Source of the DNA: Gemmatimonadaceae bacterium
GTDB lineage: Bacteria; Gemmatimonadota; Gemmatimonadetes; Gemmatimonadales; Gemmatimonadaceae
Reading direction: 5' to 3'
Assembly (NCBI GenBank): GCA_030647905.1
Contig: JAUSJA010000002.1
Coordinates: 1-50,126 of the forward strand
DNA length: 50,126 nucleotides
Within the stretch, counting starts at the first letter, position 1; each line of letters begins with the position of its first letter. The notes beneath the pieces are model-generated. The model saw nothing but the letters and a program-made list of their open reading frames with translations, ran no database searches and had not been told where the DNA came from. Of this stretch, positions 39,635 to 47,392 are shown piece by piece. A program made the position numbers and the translations under genes.

Positions 39635-41076
39635 GGCCTCATCCCGCCCAGCGATGCAGCGGCACGACCGATCGCTGCGCGCAACGGGGCCGGGATGTAC
39701 AAGCCGAGCAGAAGTACGATGCTCGCGAGAATCACCGGTCCCACCACGAATGAGGGTCGCTCCGCGCCGGACGACGACTCGTCAGCCGCGCCGGCGGGTT
39801 CACCATAGACGATGTCGATTATCATCCCCGCGATTCCCACAAAGATGATCGTGAGCATCAACACCGTCGCGGCGGCGACCCACGGATGATGCTCACGCAC
39901 GGCGCCGGTGATGATCGAGAACTCGCTGATAAAGAGTCCGAATGGCGGCGATCCGGTGACCGCGAACAGGCCGATCACCAACAGCCACGCCGACACAGGA
40001 CGCACGCGCAGCATGCCATGCATGTCGGCCACGACGGACGTCCCGGCGGCAAGCACCAGGTTCCCGACGGCCAGAAACAGCATGCCCTTGACGAGTCCGT
40101 TGTTGATCAGGTGAAGCACTGAGCCATACGCCCCTGCTCCACCGATCCCCAGACCGAGCACGAGAAGCCCCATGTGCTCGACGCTTGAATACGCGAGCAG
40201 TCGCTTGACGTCGGCCTGGCCGATGATGAACGCCGCGGCGACGAGCAGTGAGAAGAGGCCGGACGCGATCAGGAGTGGCCGCACAAAGTCCTGGAGACCG
40301 GCGGCCATCGCGACCTGAGTGAAACGCGCCAGACCCAGAAAGGCGCAGCTCGTGAGTGCCCCCGCCATCAGGCCGCCGACGAGACTCGGCGCCTCGCCGT
40401 ACGTATCGGGTTTCCAGGTATGGAGCGGAGCGAGTCCCATCTTGGTACCGAACCCGGCCAGCGCGAACACGAAGGATGCTCGCAACCACCACGGGTCCAG
40501 GCGGCTGGCGCCGCCAATCAGGTCCGGCAGCAGAAGCGCTCGCGAGCCGCCATCTACAGGCTGAGCTGTCGCCAGTAGAAACACCGCGAGCAGTGCGAGT
40601 GCTATTCCGACGGACGAGAGCACGAGGTACTTCCACACTGCTTCGAGCGAGCGCCGGTCGTGGCGCGCATAGATCAGCGGCGCAATGGCGAGCGTTGTGG
40701 ATTCCATCCCAACCCACAGCAGCGCCAAATGTTGACTTAGGGCGACCAGCGATGTGGCGGACAGGAACGCCAGGAGGCAGCTCACGAAGGCGCGCCCGCC
40801 GCGTGGAGTCTGGTCGCGGAGGTAGCCCACCGCGTAGTACGCCACGACGAGGAAAAGCACGCTCACGGTGCTGAGAACGACGAGGCCCAGTTCGTCGGCC
40901 ATTAACCAGCCGCCAGGCGCCCGGTCCGCCTGATGCACCCATAGCAGGCCGACGGCGCCGGTGTGTAGTGTCGCGATCGTGAGCAGCAACGCCGAGCGCG
41001 CTCGAGCCCCCTGAACCACATAGGCGAGCGCGCCGGCTGCGAGGGGGACCACCACAATCAGAAGTTCTATCAGCAC
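39631..41076 (-). CDS. HyfF-like Mrp-antiporter-type membrane subunit
   Basis: There are 481 residues and about 14 membrane helices. It belongs to the NuoL/M/N-Mrp family: LLWVGMESTTLAIAPLIYAR (conserved Glu), FGTKMGLAPLHTWKPDTYGE (Lys-His of the broken helix), DVKRLLAYSSVEHMGLLVLG. It should move protons or Na+ across the membrane in the hydrogenase-related complex. It is 7 bases from the HyfE-like gene and overlaps the large-subunit gene. Confidence 0.88.
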   Translation of the reverse strand: MLIELLIVVVPLAAGALAYVVQGARARSALLLTIATLHTGAVGLLWVHQADRAPGGWLMADELGLVVLSTVSVLFLVVAYYAVGYLRDQTPRGGRAFVSCLLAFLSATSLVALSQHLALLWVGMESTTLAIAPLIYARHDRRSLEAVWKYLVLSSVGIALALLAVFLLATAQPVDGGSRALLLPDLIGGASRLDPWWLRASFVFALAGFGTKMGLAPLHTWKPDTYGEAPSLVGGLMAGALTSCAFLGLARFTQVAMAAGLQDFVRPLLIASGLFSLLVAAAFIIGQADVKRLLAYSSVEHMGLLVLGLGIGGAGAYGSVLHLINNGLVKGMLFLAVGNLVLAAGTSVVADMHGMLRVRPVSAWLLVIGLFAVTGSPPFGLFISEFSIITGAVREHHPWVAAATVLMLTIIFVGIAGMIIDIVYGEPAGAADESSSGAERPSFVVGPVILASIVLLLGLYIPAPLRAAIGRAAASLGGMRP

Positions 41077-41083
41077 ATCCCTC

Positions 41084-41725
41084 TCATGATTCGCGCAGCT
41101 CGGTCAGATTCACCGCGGAGATCGAGTCAAACTCGCGGTTGATGTGGAACACGACGATGCCCATGATGAACACGCCGACGAAGACATCGAGCAGGACCCC
41201 CGCCTCGACCAGAAAAGGGACTCGGCGGGCGAGAGTGAGACCGAAGATGTAAACACCGTTCTCGAGCATCATGTAGCCGACCACCTGGATCACTGCCTTT
41301 GCGCGCGTGATGAGTATGACCATACCGATCATCACGGTCACGAGTGCCACAGGCACAACGAGGCTGCCGCGCGCCGAAACCGGCATCGTACTCGCGACGG
41401 CGAACGCCGCGCCAAGTGCAGCGGCGCCGAGAAGCATCGAACCCATGTAAGGCACGAGGGGCTCGACCTCACGCCGAATCGCGGCCTCCCGGATAGCCCA
41501 GCGAAGAAACCCGGGGAGCAGTATCGCTTTGACGATCACCGTGCCAATCGCGAGCGCGACCACATGCGTCGTGAGCTCGCCCTCCGTGACCAATGGAAGA
41601 AGTCCCAGAATCGCGCCCTGGAACGCGATCCAGCGAATGCAGGCGCTCAGGCGAGACGTGCCCAACACAGCGAAATCAGTCAGTACCACCAGGAGGAGCA
41701 GCAGCTGCAGCGACGAGTGCGTCAC
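41084..41725 (-). CDS. HyfE-like membrane subunit
   Basis: GTG 41725 gives 213 residues, the usual HyfE length; the open frame to 42142 is Arg-rich noise. There are about seven hydrophobic segments, including LVVPVALVTVMIGMVILITR, then AVIQVVGYMMLENGVYIFG, the NuoK-like motif with the conserved Glu in MLENG. The end is FIMGIVVFHINREFDS. The start overlaps the HyfC-like stop (GTGA), so translation is coupled. Confidence 0.83.
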   Translation of the reverse strand: MTHSSLQLLLLLVVLTDFAVLGTSRLSACIRWIAFQGAILGLLPLVTEGELTTHVVALAIGTVIVKAILLPGFLRWAIREAAIRREVEPLVPYMGSMLLGAAALGAAFAVASTMPVSARGSLVVPVALVTVMIGMVILITRAKAVIQVVGYMMLENGVYIFGLTLARRVPFLVEAGVLLDVFVGVFIMGIVVFHINREFDSISAVNLTELRES

Positions 41726-42648
41726 GCCGGGTTCCAGAGCACGAGGATGAGGCTGAACAGCGCGAGCGATGAGGCGCCGGCGAGGTACAACGGTACCTTC
41801 GGCAGCCGCAGTCGTGCCATCGTCGCCTCGACGATGCCGATACCGACTCCAACTGCGAGCAGCCCGCCCCCGAGCACGGCGACCGAGCCCGCGGCTGACA
41901 GATTCGCGCGAGGCACGAGCACGCTGACAACCATCGCGCCGAGAACAGCGAGCTTCAGCGCGCTTCCATACAGAATCAGCGCGAGGTCCGGGCCGCTGTG
42001 ATCGAGAACCATCACTTCGTGCACCATGGTCAGCTCGAGGTGTGTGGCCGGATCGTCCACCGGCACGCGGGCACATTCCGCGAGCAGCAACGCGAACAGG
42101 CAGGCGCTGATCATTACGAGTGCCGGAGCGTTTGCTGCCCAATGGCGCGCGAAAGGCACGCCCAGCATTCCAGACAGAGACAGCTCGTGCGTCACCACGC
42201 CAAGTGTCCCGAACGACAGGAACAGGCCGACTTCAACGAGGCTCGCGAAAGTGACCTCCCGGCTCGCGCCCATTCCCTCGAAGCTCGACCCGGTATCGAG
42301 CGCTGCCAGCACAAGAAAAAAGCGGCCAAGGCCGAGCACGTACGCAAACGCCACCCAATCGCCGCTGAATCGGATGAGTGACACACGGCCATCCAGCGGG
42401 ACGACCGTCGCCGCCAGAAGGGTCGTCGCCACCACCAGGACGGGCGCCAACCGGAAGATCCACGTCGTCGTTTCGCTGAACACCGCACCGCGCCGAACGA
42501 GCTTCCAGAGATCGAAGTACAGTTGCAGTGCCGGCGCTCCCTGGCGACCGGTAAGCGCCGACTTCGTCCGCGTCGCCACGCCAGCAACAGCAGGAGCGAG
42601 AAGCAATACCAGGATGAAGGCAAACGCCGCGGACGTCGTGATGTTCAC
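41722..42648 (-). CDS. HyfC/NuoH-like membrane anchor subunit
   Basis: GTG 42648 gives 308 residues and about eight helices, matching HyfC/HycD/NuoH: LFDLWKLVRR-type start (QLYFDLWKLVRRGAVFSETT), LDTGSSFEGMGASREVTFAS and ECARVPVDDPATHLELTMVH, the characteristic loop that joins the peripheral arm to the membrane. The longer frame to 42846 overlaps the HyfB-like gene and is rejected; the HyfB-like stop lies 7 bases before GTG 42648. Confidence 0.87.
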   Translation of the reverse strand: MNITTSAAFAFILVLLLAPAVAGVATRTKSALTGRQGAPALQLYFDLWKLVRRGAVFSETTTWIFRLAPVLVVATTLLAATVVPLDGRVSLIRFSGDWVAFAYVLGLGRFFLVLAALDTGSSFEGMGASREVTFASLVEVGLFLSFGTLGVVTHELSLSGMLGVPFARHWAANAPALVMISACLFALLLAECARVPVDDPATHLELTMVHEVMVLDHSGPDLALILYGSALKLAVLGAMVVSVLVPRANLSAAGSVAVLGGGLLAVGVGIGIVEATMARLRLPKVPLYLAGASSLALFSLILVLWNPA

Positions 42649-42655
42649 TCGGCGC

Positions 42656-44617
42656 TCACGGCGCAACAACCAGATAGGTGAGAAACGCCAGAACGGCGGC
42701 GACGACGTAAAGCAAATAAAAGTGCAACCGTCCATCCTGAATCGGACGCAGCCGAAGAGCTGATCTCCGCACGCGCGCCCACAATGGCGCGACAACGCGG
42801 TCGAGAATGAGATCGCGTGGCATGCTGTGGAACACGGTTGCACCACGATGTTCCTGCACGCCCGTCAGAGGTCCGAATACAGAGAGCAGCGGCGCGGCGA
42901 ACGACGATGCCGTATACTGCATTCGCGACGTCGTCGCTCCGTATCCGCAGCTCCAGGTGGCATCCAGCCGCACCGATCTGCGACGCAGCACGAACCGTCT
43001 TCCAGCCCAGATCACCACAACGACGAGTAAAAGACCCGTAGCAAAGACGGCGACGCTTTGCGCGGCGGGCGATACCTCAGCCCAGGCTGCGGCCGCTTGA
43101 CTTTGGGGCTGGCCGCCGATTGTCGCCCCAATGAAGAGAAACGGCCGGACGATCAATGCTGGCAGTAGCCCGATGGCGACACATATCGCAGCCAGCGCAA
43201 GCTGCGGGAGGAGAAACGCCGGGCCGACCTCGCGTGCCGCAAGCGGCCGGTCGCTCCTGGGGCGGCCGAGAAACACTACGCCGGCGGCCTTTGCGAAGCA
43301 GGCCAAGGCCAGACCACCAGCGAGCGCCAGTACCGGAGCGCCGAGCAGCGCGATCCGCAGCGCGCCCGGCGAATACCCGGCACGAAAGAGCCCCTGGTAG
43401 ACAAGCCACTCGCTTACGAAGCCGTTCAGCGGTGGCACGCCGATTATTGCGATGGAGCCGATCAGGAACGCCGCAAAGGTAATGGGCATGCGACGTGCGA
43501 TGCCTCCGAGCTCCTCCATGTTGCGAGTGCCCGTCATTCGGTACACGGCGCCTGCACTCATGAACAGGAGCGCCTTGAAGAGCGCGTGGTTCACCGTGTG
43601 GAGGACGGCAGCGCCATATCCAAGAATTGCCAGGATGGGGTGCCCGTATGCAGTCCCCAGCGCGCCGAGTCCCATGCCGATCAGGATGATGCCGATGTTT
43701 TCGACGCTGTGATACGCGAGAAGACGCTTGATGTCGTGCTGCGCGAGCGCCCACAGCACTCCAAGCACGGCAGACAAAGCGCCCAGCAAGAGGACGGTCC
43801 ACGCCCACCACGCGGGCGGCGGACCCGCAAGCATCACGACGCGAAGCAAGCCGTAGATACCCGTCTTGATGACGATACCCGACATGACCGCCGAAACGTG
43901 TGAGGGAGAGGCGGCGTGGGCGGAAGGCAACCAGAAATGCAGTGGCACAAAACCGGCCTTCACTCCAAAGCCCGCGAGCGCCAGAAGGAAGAGCGGTCCC
44001 CCGCCCCACATCAGCGTCGGTCGGGTAGCAGCAAGCGACGCGAACGACCAATCGGCCGTTCCTCGCGACCAGACCGCGAACATCACGAACAGCAAAAGCG
44101 TGCCGGTGTGGGTCGCGACGATGTAGATGAACCCTGCACGGCGCACCTGCGGCTGGTGATGGTCCGTCATGATGAGCAGGAACGAACTGATCGCCATCAT
44201 CTCCCACGCGCAGAGGAACAACATCACACTCTGCGCGGTGACTACGAGCGCGAGAACGACGACGAGCACGGCGTATGTCGTGTTTGCCTGTCGTGAAACG
44301 CTTGTGTTCGCACCGGCGCGCATGTCGGCAGCACCGTATACGGCATTGGCGGCCCCGACGACCAATACCGCGAGCAGAAACACGGCCGAAAGCGGGTCGA
44401 TGCCGATCACCCAGTCGCCCCCCGGAAGGCCCGAAGGCCAGCGCGTGGCCAGGCTGGTCGCGCCGCCGAGCACGCGAAAGGCAGGAACCGAAGCCAGGCT
44501 CGCCCCCGCGACAACGAACGTCGCGAATACTCGATCGCGCATCGCATCGCCGCGGACCACAAGGGCGGTGACAACGGCGGCCACGAGCATTCCGAGTCCG
44601 GCGAAGAACAGAATCAC
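42656..44617 (-). CDS. HyfB/NuoL-like Mrp-antiporter-type membrane subunit
   Basis: There are 653 residues and about 16 helices with family motifs LFLCAWEMMAISSFLLIMTD (Glu), FGVKAGFVPLHFWLPSAHAA, ALAQHDIKRLLAYHSVENIG and VNHALFKALLFMSAG. It is the largest proton- or Na+-translocating subunit of the complex. Its start overlaps the end of the upstream HTH/PTS-IIA gene by 4 bases (ATGA). The C-terminal extension after residue 480 includes an Arg-rich cytoplasmic loop. Confidence 0.9.
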   Translation of the reverse strand: MILFFAGLGMLVAAVVTALVVRGDAMRDRVFATFVVAGASLASVPAFRVLGGATSLATRWPSGLPGGDWVIGIDPLSAVFLLAVLVVGAANAVYGAADMRAGANTSVSRQANTTYAVLVVVLALVVTAQSVMLFLCAWEMMAISSFLLIMTDHHQPQVRRAGFIYIVATHTGTLLLFVMFAVWSRGTADWSFASLAATRPTLMWGGGPLFLLALAGFGVKAGFVPLHFWLPSAHAASPSHVSAVMSGIVIKTGIYGLLRVVMLAGPPPAWWAWTVLLLGALSAVLGVLWALAQHDIKRLLAYHSVENIGIILIGMGLGALGTAYGHPILAILGYGAAVLHTVNHALFKALLFMSAGAVYRMTGTRNMEELGGIARRMPITFAAFLIGSIAIIGVPPLNGFVSEWLVYQGLFRAGYSPGALRIALLGAPVLALAGGLALACFAKAAGVVFLGRPRSDRPLAAREVGPAFLLPQLALAAICVAIGLLPALIVRPFLFIGATIGGQPQSQAAAAWAEVSPAAQSVAVFATGLLLVVVVIWAGRRFVLRRRSVRLDATWSCGYGATTSRMQYTASSFAAPLLSVFGPLTGVQEHRGATVFHSMPRDLILDRVVAPLWARVRRSALRLRPIQDGRLHFYLLYVVAAVLAFLTYLVVAP

Positions 44618-45318
44618 GCCAGGGGCACCACTTTGAAGGATCCCGTGTTGCGGGTGCTTTCGACCAGCGCGACACGATCGAGGATCTCGTCGGCCGGTGC
44701 GCGATCTCGCAGCAGACCGCGGAGAGTATCGTCCCGGAGCGCAAATCCGAGTCGTGCGAGAATCGCCAGGTGCGCCGGCACCGTCGGGCTGACGACCATG
44801 AATAGCGCGTGCACGGGCCTGCCATCCATAGATCCGAATTCGATCGCGTGGCGGAGCAACCCGAGTGTAACGAACGGCTGTTCGACCTGCAGAACGATCG
44901 GGTTTCGCACGTGGGGAATCGCGATTCCGTCGCCGATGCCAGTGGAGCCCATGGCTTCACGCGCCTCGAGCACACTCAACAGGAATGCACGATCCTGCTC
45001 CGGCGCCAGCGGCAACCGTTCGACGAATTCGCCGAGCACCTCGGCCTTTGTGTTTCCTCCAATGTCGCTGAAGATTCCACCAGCGCGCAGGAGCTCGCTC
45101 AGCAATGGGACGGGGTCCGGCGAGCCCCGAGCCTGATCGAGCAGTTGCCGGGAAACCGGGACGCCATTTTCGACCGCCCACTCCCATAGCTCGACGGCAT
45201 TCATGTAGATCTGTTCATTCGCGTGGTGGGCGGGGAGCGCGCGCTGACTGATCCAACGCCTGATCGTAGCTTCGTTCACACCGAGATGGCGGGCGGCCTC
45301 ACGAACTGTCAGCTGCAT
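44614..45318 (-). CDS. Excisionase/MerR-type HTH fused to a PTS EIIA (fructose/nitrogen type) domain
   Basis: There are 234 residues. The N-terminus MQLTVREAARHLGVNEATIR then RWISQRALPAH is a winged-helix DNA-binding motif of the MerR/excisionase kind. From about residue 75 on is a PTS IIA-2 domain (LLSELLRAGGIFSDIGGNTK, REAMGSTGIGDGIAIPHVRN, with phospho-accepting His136; AHLAILARLGFALRD). It overlaps the HyfB-like gene by 4 bases, so it is the first gene of the hydrogenase-related operon. It presumably senses the phosphorylation state of the PTS (energy or carbon status) and regulates this operon or the complex itself. No other PTS gene is in the window. Confidence 0.87.
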   Translation of the reverse strand: MQLTVREAARHLGVNEATIRRWISQRALPAHHANEQIYMNAVELWEWAVENGVPVSRQLLDQARGSPDPVPLLSELLRAGGIFSDIGGNTKAEVLGEFVERLPLAPEQDRAFLLSVLEAREAMGSTGIGDGIAIPHVRNPIVLQVEQPFVTLGLLRHAIEFGSMDGRPVHALFMVVSPTVPAHLAILARLGFALRDDTLRGLLRDRAPADEILDRVALVESTRNTGSFKVVPLA

Positions 45319-45677
45319 TCGGTCTCGGGCGACGGCGTCGAAACTCCGATCTCCTCAAGCGCACTCAGTTCCCTGCCGGTCATTTCGCCCAGCCCTCGGT
45401 TGTAGCGGTGGTGTTCAGATGCGGTTTGCCCATATCCGCACTGTGCGAATCACCGTCCCTGGGATGCACGCGGCGCGAATGTCCTTCTGCATCGTCGCAA
45501 CGCGAGACGTTCGCGCCAACAATAGCACACTCTGTCGTCCGCTGCGAACTGCGCCGGCGAATGCGTTGTTGCGACAGGTCAACGCTCGCGACCAGCGCAC
45601 GGAGTACCCAGACCAACCGATGGGGCGATCGGGGCGCGGCGTCTCGGCGATGCCATCAATGGCCGATCCGAGCGGTC
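45319..45677. other. Intergenic stretch upstream of the hydrogenase-related operon
   Basis: About 360 bases with no gene I can support. On the minus strand a 24-codon frame (45309-45383, MTGRELSALEEIGVSTPSPE...) ends overlapping the start of the HTH/PTS-IIA gene and could act as a leader peptide or be chance. Frames across 45380-45616 are Arg/Ser-rich and inconsistent with neighbours. The promoter of the operon should be here, but no clear -35/-10 pair stands out. Confidence 0.3.
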
Positions 45678-45782
45678 ATGCCAGGCGCCAAAACACTTTG
45701 CGTGGGGGATGGCATCAATGATGCCCCGGTCATGATGGCCGCCACGGTCGGTGTGGCGGCCGCCCTTTTTTCCCAAAGGTGA
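45678..45782 (+). pseudogene. Scrap of a P-type metal ATPase
   Basis: The plus strand reads GAKTLCVGDGINDAPVMMAA then TVGVAAALFSQR before TGA at 45780. This is the GDGxNDxP hinge motif of the P-domain of Cu/Zn/Cd-type P1B ATPases, normally preceded by about 600 residues (actuator, DKTG phosphorylation site, nucleotide domain) and followed by two helices. None of that is present, so it is a fragment of about 30 residues left by deletion. Confidence 0.6.
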
Positions 45783-45868
45783 TTCATGATCTCTGACGGC
45801 ACCTTGACCCAGACCCCACATCCCTTTGACGCGGCGCGCACGTCGAAATGGAACGACGCGGTGGATGT

Positions 45869-46303
45869 ATGACGTTGGACCGTCAGCTCGTGTTGCTGTT
45901 TGTTCTCCCGATTCCGATTGCGTCCATCGCGTGGACCGTGACGCACGAAGATCTGTTTCGCGAGCCTCGCGACTGGTGCGCTGCGAAAAGCAAATCGTGC
46001 CAGCGCCTATACTCGCGCAAATTGTTCTACCTGTTCACGTGCGAGTATTGCTTCAGTCACTACGTCACCGCCTTCTTCCTGTTCATCACCCGTTACAAGC
46101 TGCTGTTCGATGACTGGCGAGGCTATCTCATCGCCGGTTTCTCGCTGGTATGGCTGGCCAACGTCTACATGAGCTTCTTTGGCAGGTTGCGTCTGGAGAT
46201 TCGGGAAGATCGGATGGAAATCGCAGCAGCAGAGTCGAGAGAACGCACTGAAGTCAGGAATGCGCAGAACGACCCTGAGAATCTGGGTGGCCCTGCGCCG
46301 TGA
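45869..46303 (+). CDS. Small membrane protein of unknown function
   Basis: ATG 45869, with GGTGGA a few bases upstream, gives 144 residues. Three hydrophobic segments (RQLVLLFVLPIPIASIAWTV, CFSHYVTAFFLFITRYK, RGYLIAGFSLVWLANVYMSF) and a paired-Cys motif CEYCFSHYV resemble DUF1360-like membrane proteins. The C-terminus is charged and probably cytoplasmic. It lies between gene fragments but its own frame is intact. Confidence 0.6.
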   Translation: MTLDRQLVLLFVLPIPIASIAWTVTHEDLFREPRDWCAAKSKSCQRLYSRKLFYLFTCEYCFSHYVTAFFLFITRYKLLFDDWRGYLIAGFSLVWLANVYMSFFGRLRLEIREDRMEIAAAESRERTEVRNAQNDPENLGGPAP

Positions 46304-46307
46304 CGAT

Positions 46308-46488
46308 CAACGGCGGCGACGAGGGGACCCGTTCGCGCCGCCTTTCTGATTTCGCTGACCGCCTCATTCACGCGCTTGATCGCGAGCCGCGATCCGCGCC
46401 AACCGAACGCATTGCGGCGAAACCGCAACCTGAATGCCCACGCGTGCGCGCCCTGAGGTCTCGGGCGCGAGGCGGAGGTTCGCTTCAC
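46308..46488 (-). pseudogene. 5' fragment of a gene for an unknown protein
   Basis: From GTG 46488 the minus strand reads VKRTSASRPRPQGAHAWAFR then LRFRRNAFGWRGSRLAIKRV and NEAVSEIRKAARTG. The dense aromatic/basic pattern is like the N-termini of a family of uncharacterised proteins of several hundred residues that I recall from other bacteria; I cannot name it. Here it ends after about 60 residues against the small membrane-protein gene, so only a scrap remains. Confidence 0.4.
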
Positions 46489-46498
46489 AGGGACTTCT

Positions 46499-46699
46499 TC
46501 AGCGCGCGCCCTCATCTTCCTGACGTACCGCCAGATCGTTGACACAGGCCTGACGCAGCGGTCCCAGTTCCTGCTCGACCGCGTCGCGCGTCTTGTCGTC
46601 GAGTTCCGACCCAGGCGTCATGCCCTTCAGATGGGCTCGGGCCCGATCAATGTTGGTGATGATATCGTGCAGCCGTTCGTTGGGAACGTCAGAAGGCAT
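46499..46699 (-). pseudogene. HepT-like (HEPN, DUF86) toxin with its catalytic middle deleted
   Basis: ATG 46699 gives 66 residues instead of the usual 110-140. MPSDVPNERLHDIITNIDRA then RAHLKGMTPGSELDDKTRDA matches the N-terminal helices of HepT, and ELGPLRQACVNDL matches its C-terminal helix. The two are joined directly after DAVEQ. The region between, which carries the RNase motif Rx4-6H (RNRIVH-type in homologues), is missing without a frameshift. The product cannot be an active RNase. It overlaps the end of the MntA gene by 11 bases, the normal MNT-HEPN operon arrangement. Confidence 0.65.
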
Positions 46700-46988
46700 A
46701 CACCGCTTCCGCCTCTGCGCTCGGACGCACGTGAGGCCGCAGGCGGTCGCGTCGCGCAACATCGACGTCTCGTCCCACGATCTCTTCGAGGTCGGCCGCT
46801 ATTCCCGCGTACGCGAAGAAGTTGTCGGCGACATCCGGCGTGAGGTCCACGAACAGGTCCACATCGCTATCGGCTCGGTTCTCCGCTCGCACCACCGAAC
46901 CGAACACCGCGACGTGGACAACGCCCCGCTCTCGAAGTTCGACCTCGTGGGCGCGGAGTCTCGTGAGAATGTTCGTGAGCAGCGACAT
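46689..46988 (-). CDS. mntA: MntA-type nucleotidyltransferase (MNT antitoxin)
   Basis: There are 99 residues. The nucleotidyltransferase signature VHVAVFGSVVRAENRADSDV then DLFVDL (GSxxRxxxxxDSDxD) is complete, with a later acidic residue in DVDVARRDRL. In MNT-HEPN modules MntA inactivates HepT by adenylylating it. Here the partner lacks its catalytic part, so MntA may be a leftover antitoxin. Confidence 0.85.
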   Translation of the reverse strand: MSLLTNILTRLRAHEVELRERGVVHVAVFGSVVRAENRADSDVDLFVDLTPDVADNFFAYAGIAADLEEIVGRDVDVARRDRLRPHVRPSAEAEAVYAF

Positions 46989-47105
46989 AGGGTGTTAACC
47001 TACTGCGTCCGCGGTTCGCCTACAATCAGCCGAACGGCGGCGAGCGGCGAAGAGCAGGCCCCACCGACGCGCCCTCGTGGCTTCCGATGTGCTTCCTACA
47101 AACAA

Positions 47106-47134
47106 AACGCCCAGCGATCATTTCGCTGGGCGTT
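47106..47134 (-). terminator. Intrinsic terminator of the tRNA-Pro gene
   Basis: AACGCCCAGCGA (47106-47117), loop TCATT, TCGCTGGGCGTT (47123-47134): a 12-bp perfect stem. On the minus strand the hairpin is followed by TTTGTTTGT, so it fits termination of the tRNA transcript coming from 47170. The other side (CTTTCT) is T-rich too, so it may work both ways. Confidence 0.8.
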
Positions 47135-47169
47135 CTTTCTAACATTATACAAATCAGCCACTTACTCTA

Positions 47170-47243
47170 TCGGGACGGCGGGATTTGAACCCGCGGCCCC
47201 CTGAACCCCATTCAGGTGCGCTACCGGGCTGCGCCACGTCCCG
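47170..47243 (-). tRNA. tRNA-Pro, anticodon GGG
   Basis: The minus strand folds as a tRNA. The 7-bp acceptor is CGGGACG/CGTCCCG, the D arm includes AGCCCGGTAGCG, and the anticodon arm is CCTGA-ATGGGGT-TCAGG with anticodon GGG. The variable loop is short and the T arm is GCGGG-TTCAAAT-CCCGC, with discriminator A at 47170. CCA is not encoded. The neighbouring truncated genes suggest it may have served as an integration site, but no duplicated tRNA 3' end is visible. Confidence 0.95.
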
Positions 47244-47392
47244 CTACGCGGTGGTCTGCGAAGCAAAGCGCAATCTACCCCTGCACCACCCCCTAATCAA
47301 CTCGCGACCGGCAATGCCTCGCCACTCGCCAAGCAGACCTCCTCGCCGCATTGTAATTTCCTGCTTCACTGGACCCCTATCGCACCGCGCAA

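Noticed and set aside
43077-44975. 632-codon minus-strand frame overlapping the HyfB-like gene
   Set aside because: The alternate frame reads as Arg/Ser/Cys-rich noise, while the other frame has all antiporter motifs.
47170-47243. Duplicate tRNA 3' end as an attachment site for an island
   Set aside because: I found no second copy of the tRNA end in 45.3-47.2 kb, so a tRNA-borne att pair cannot be claimed.
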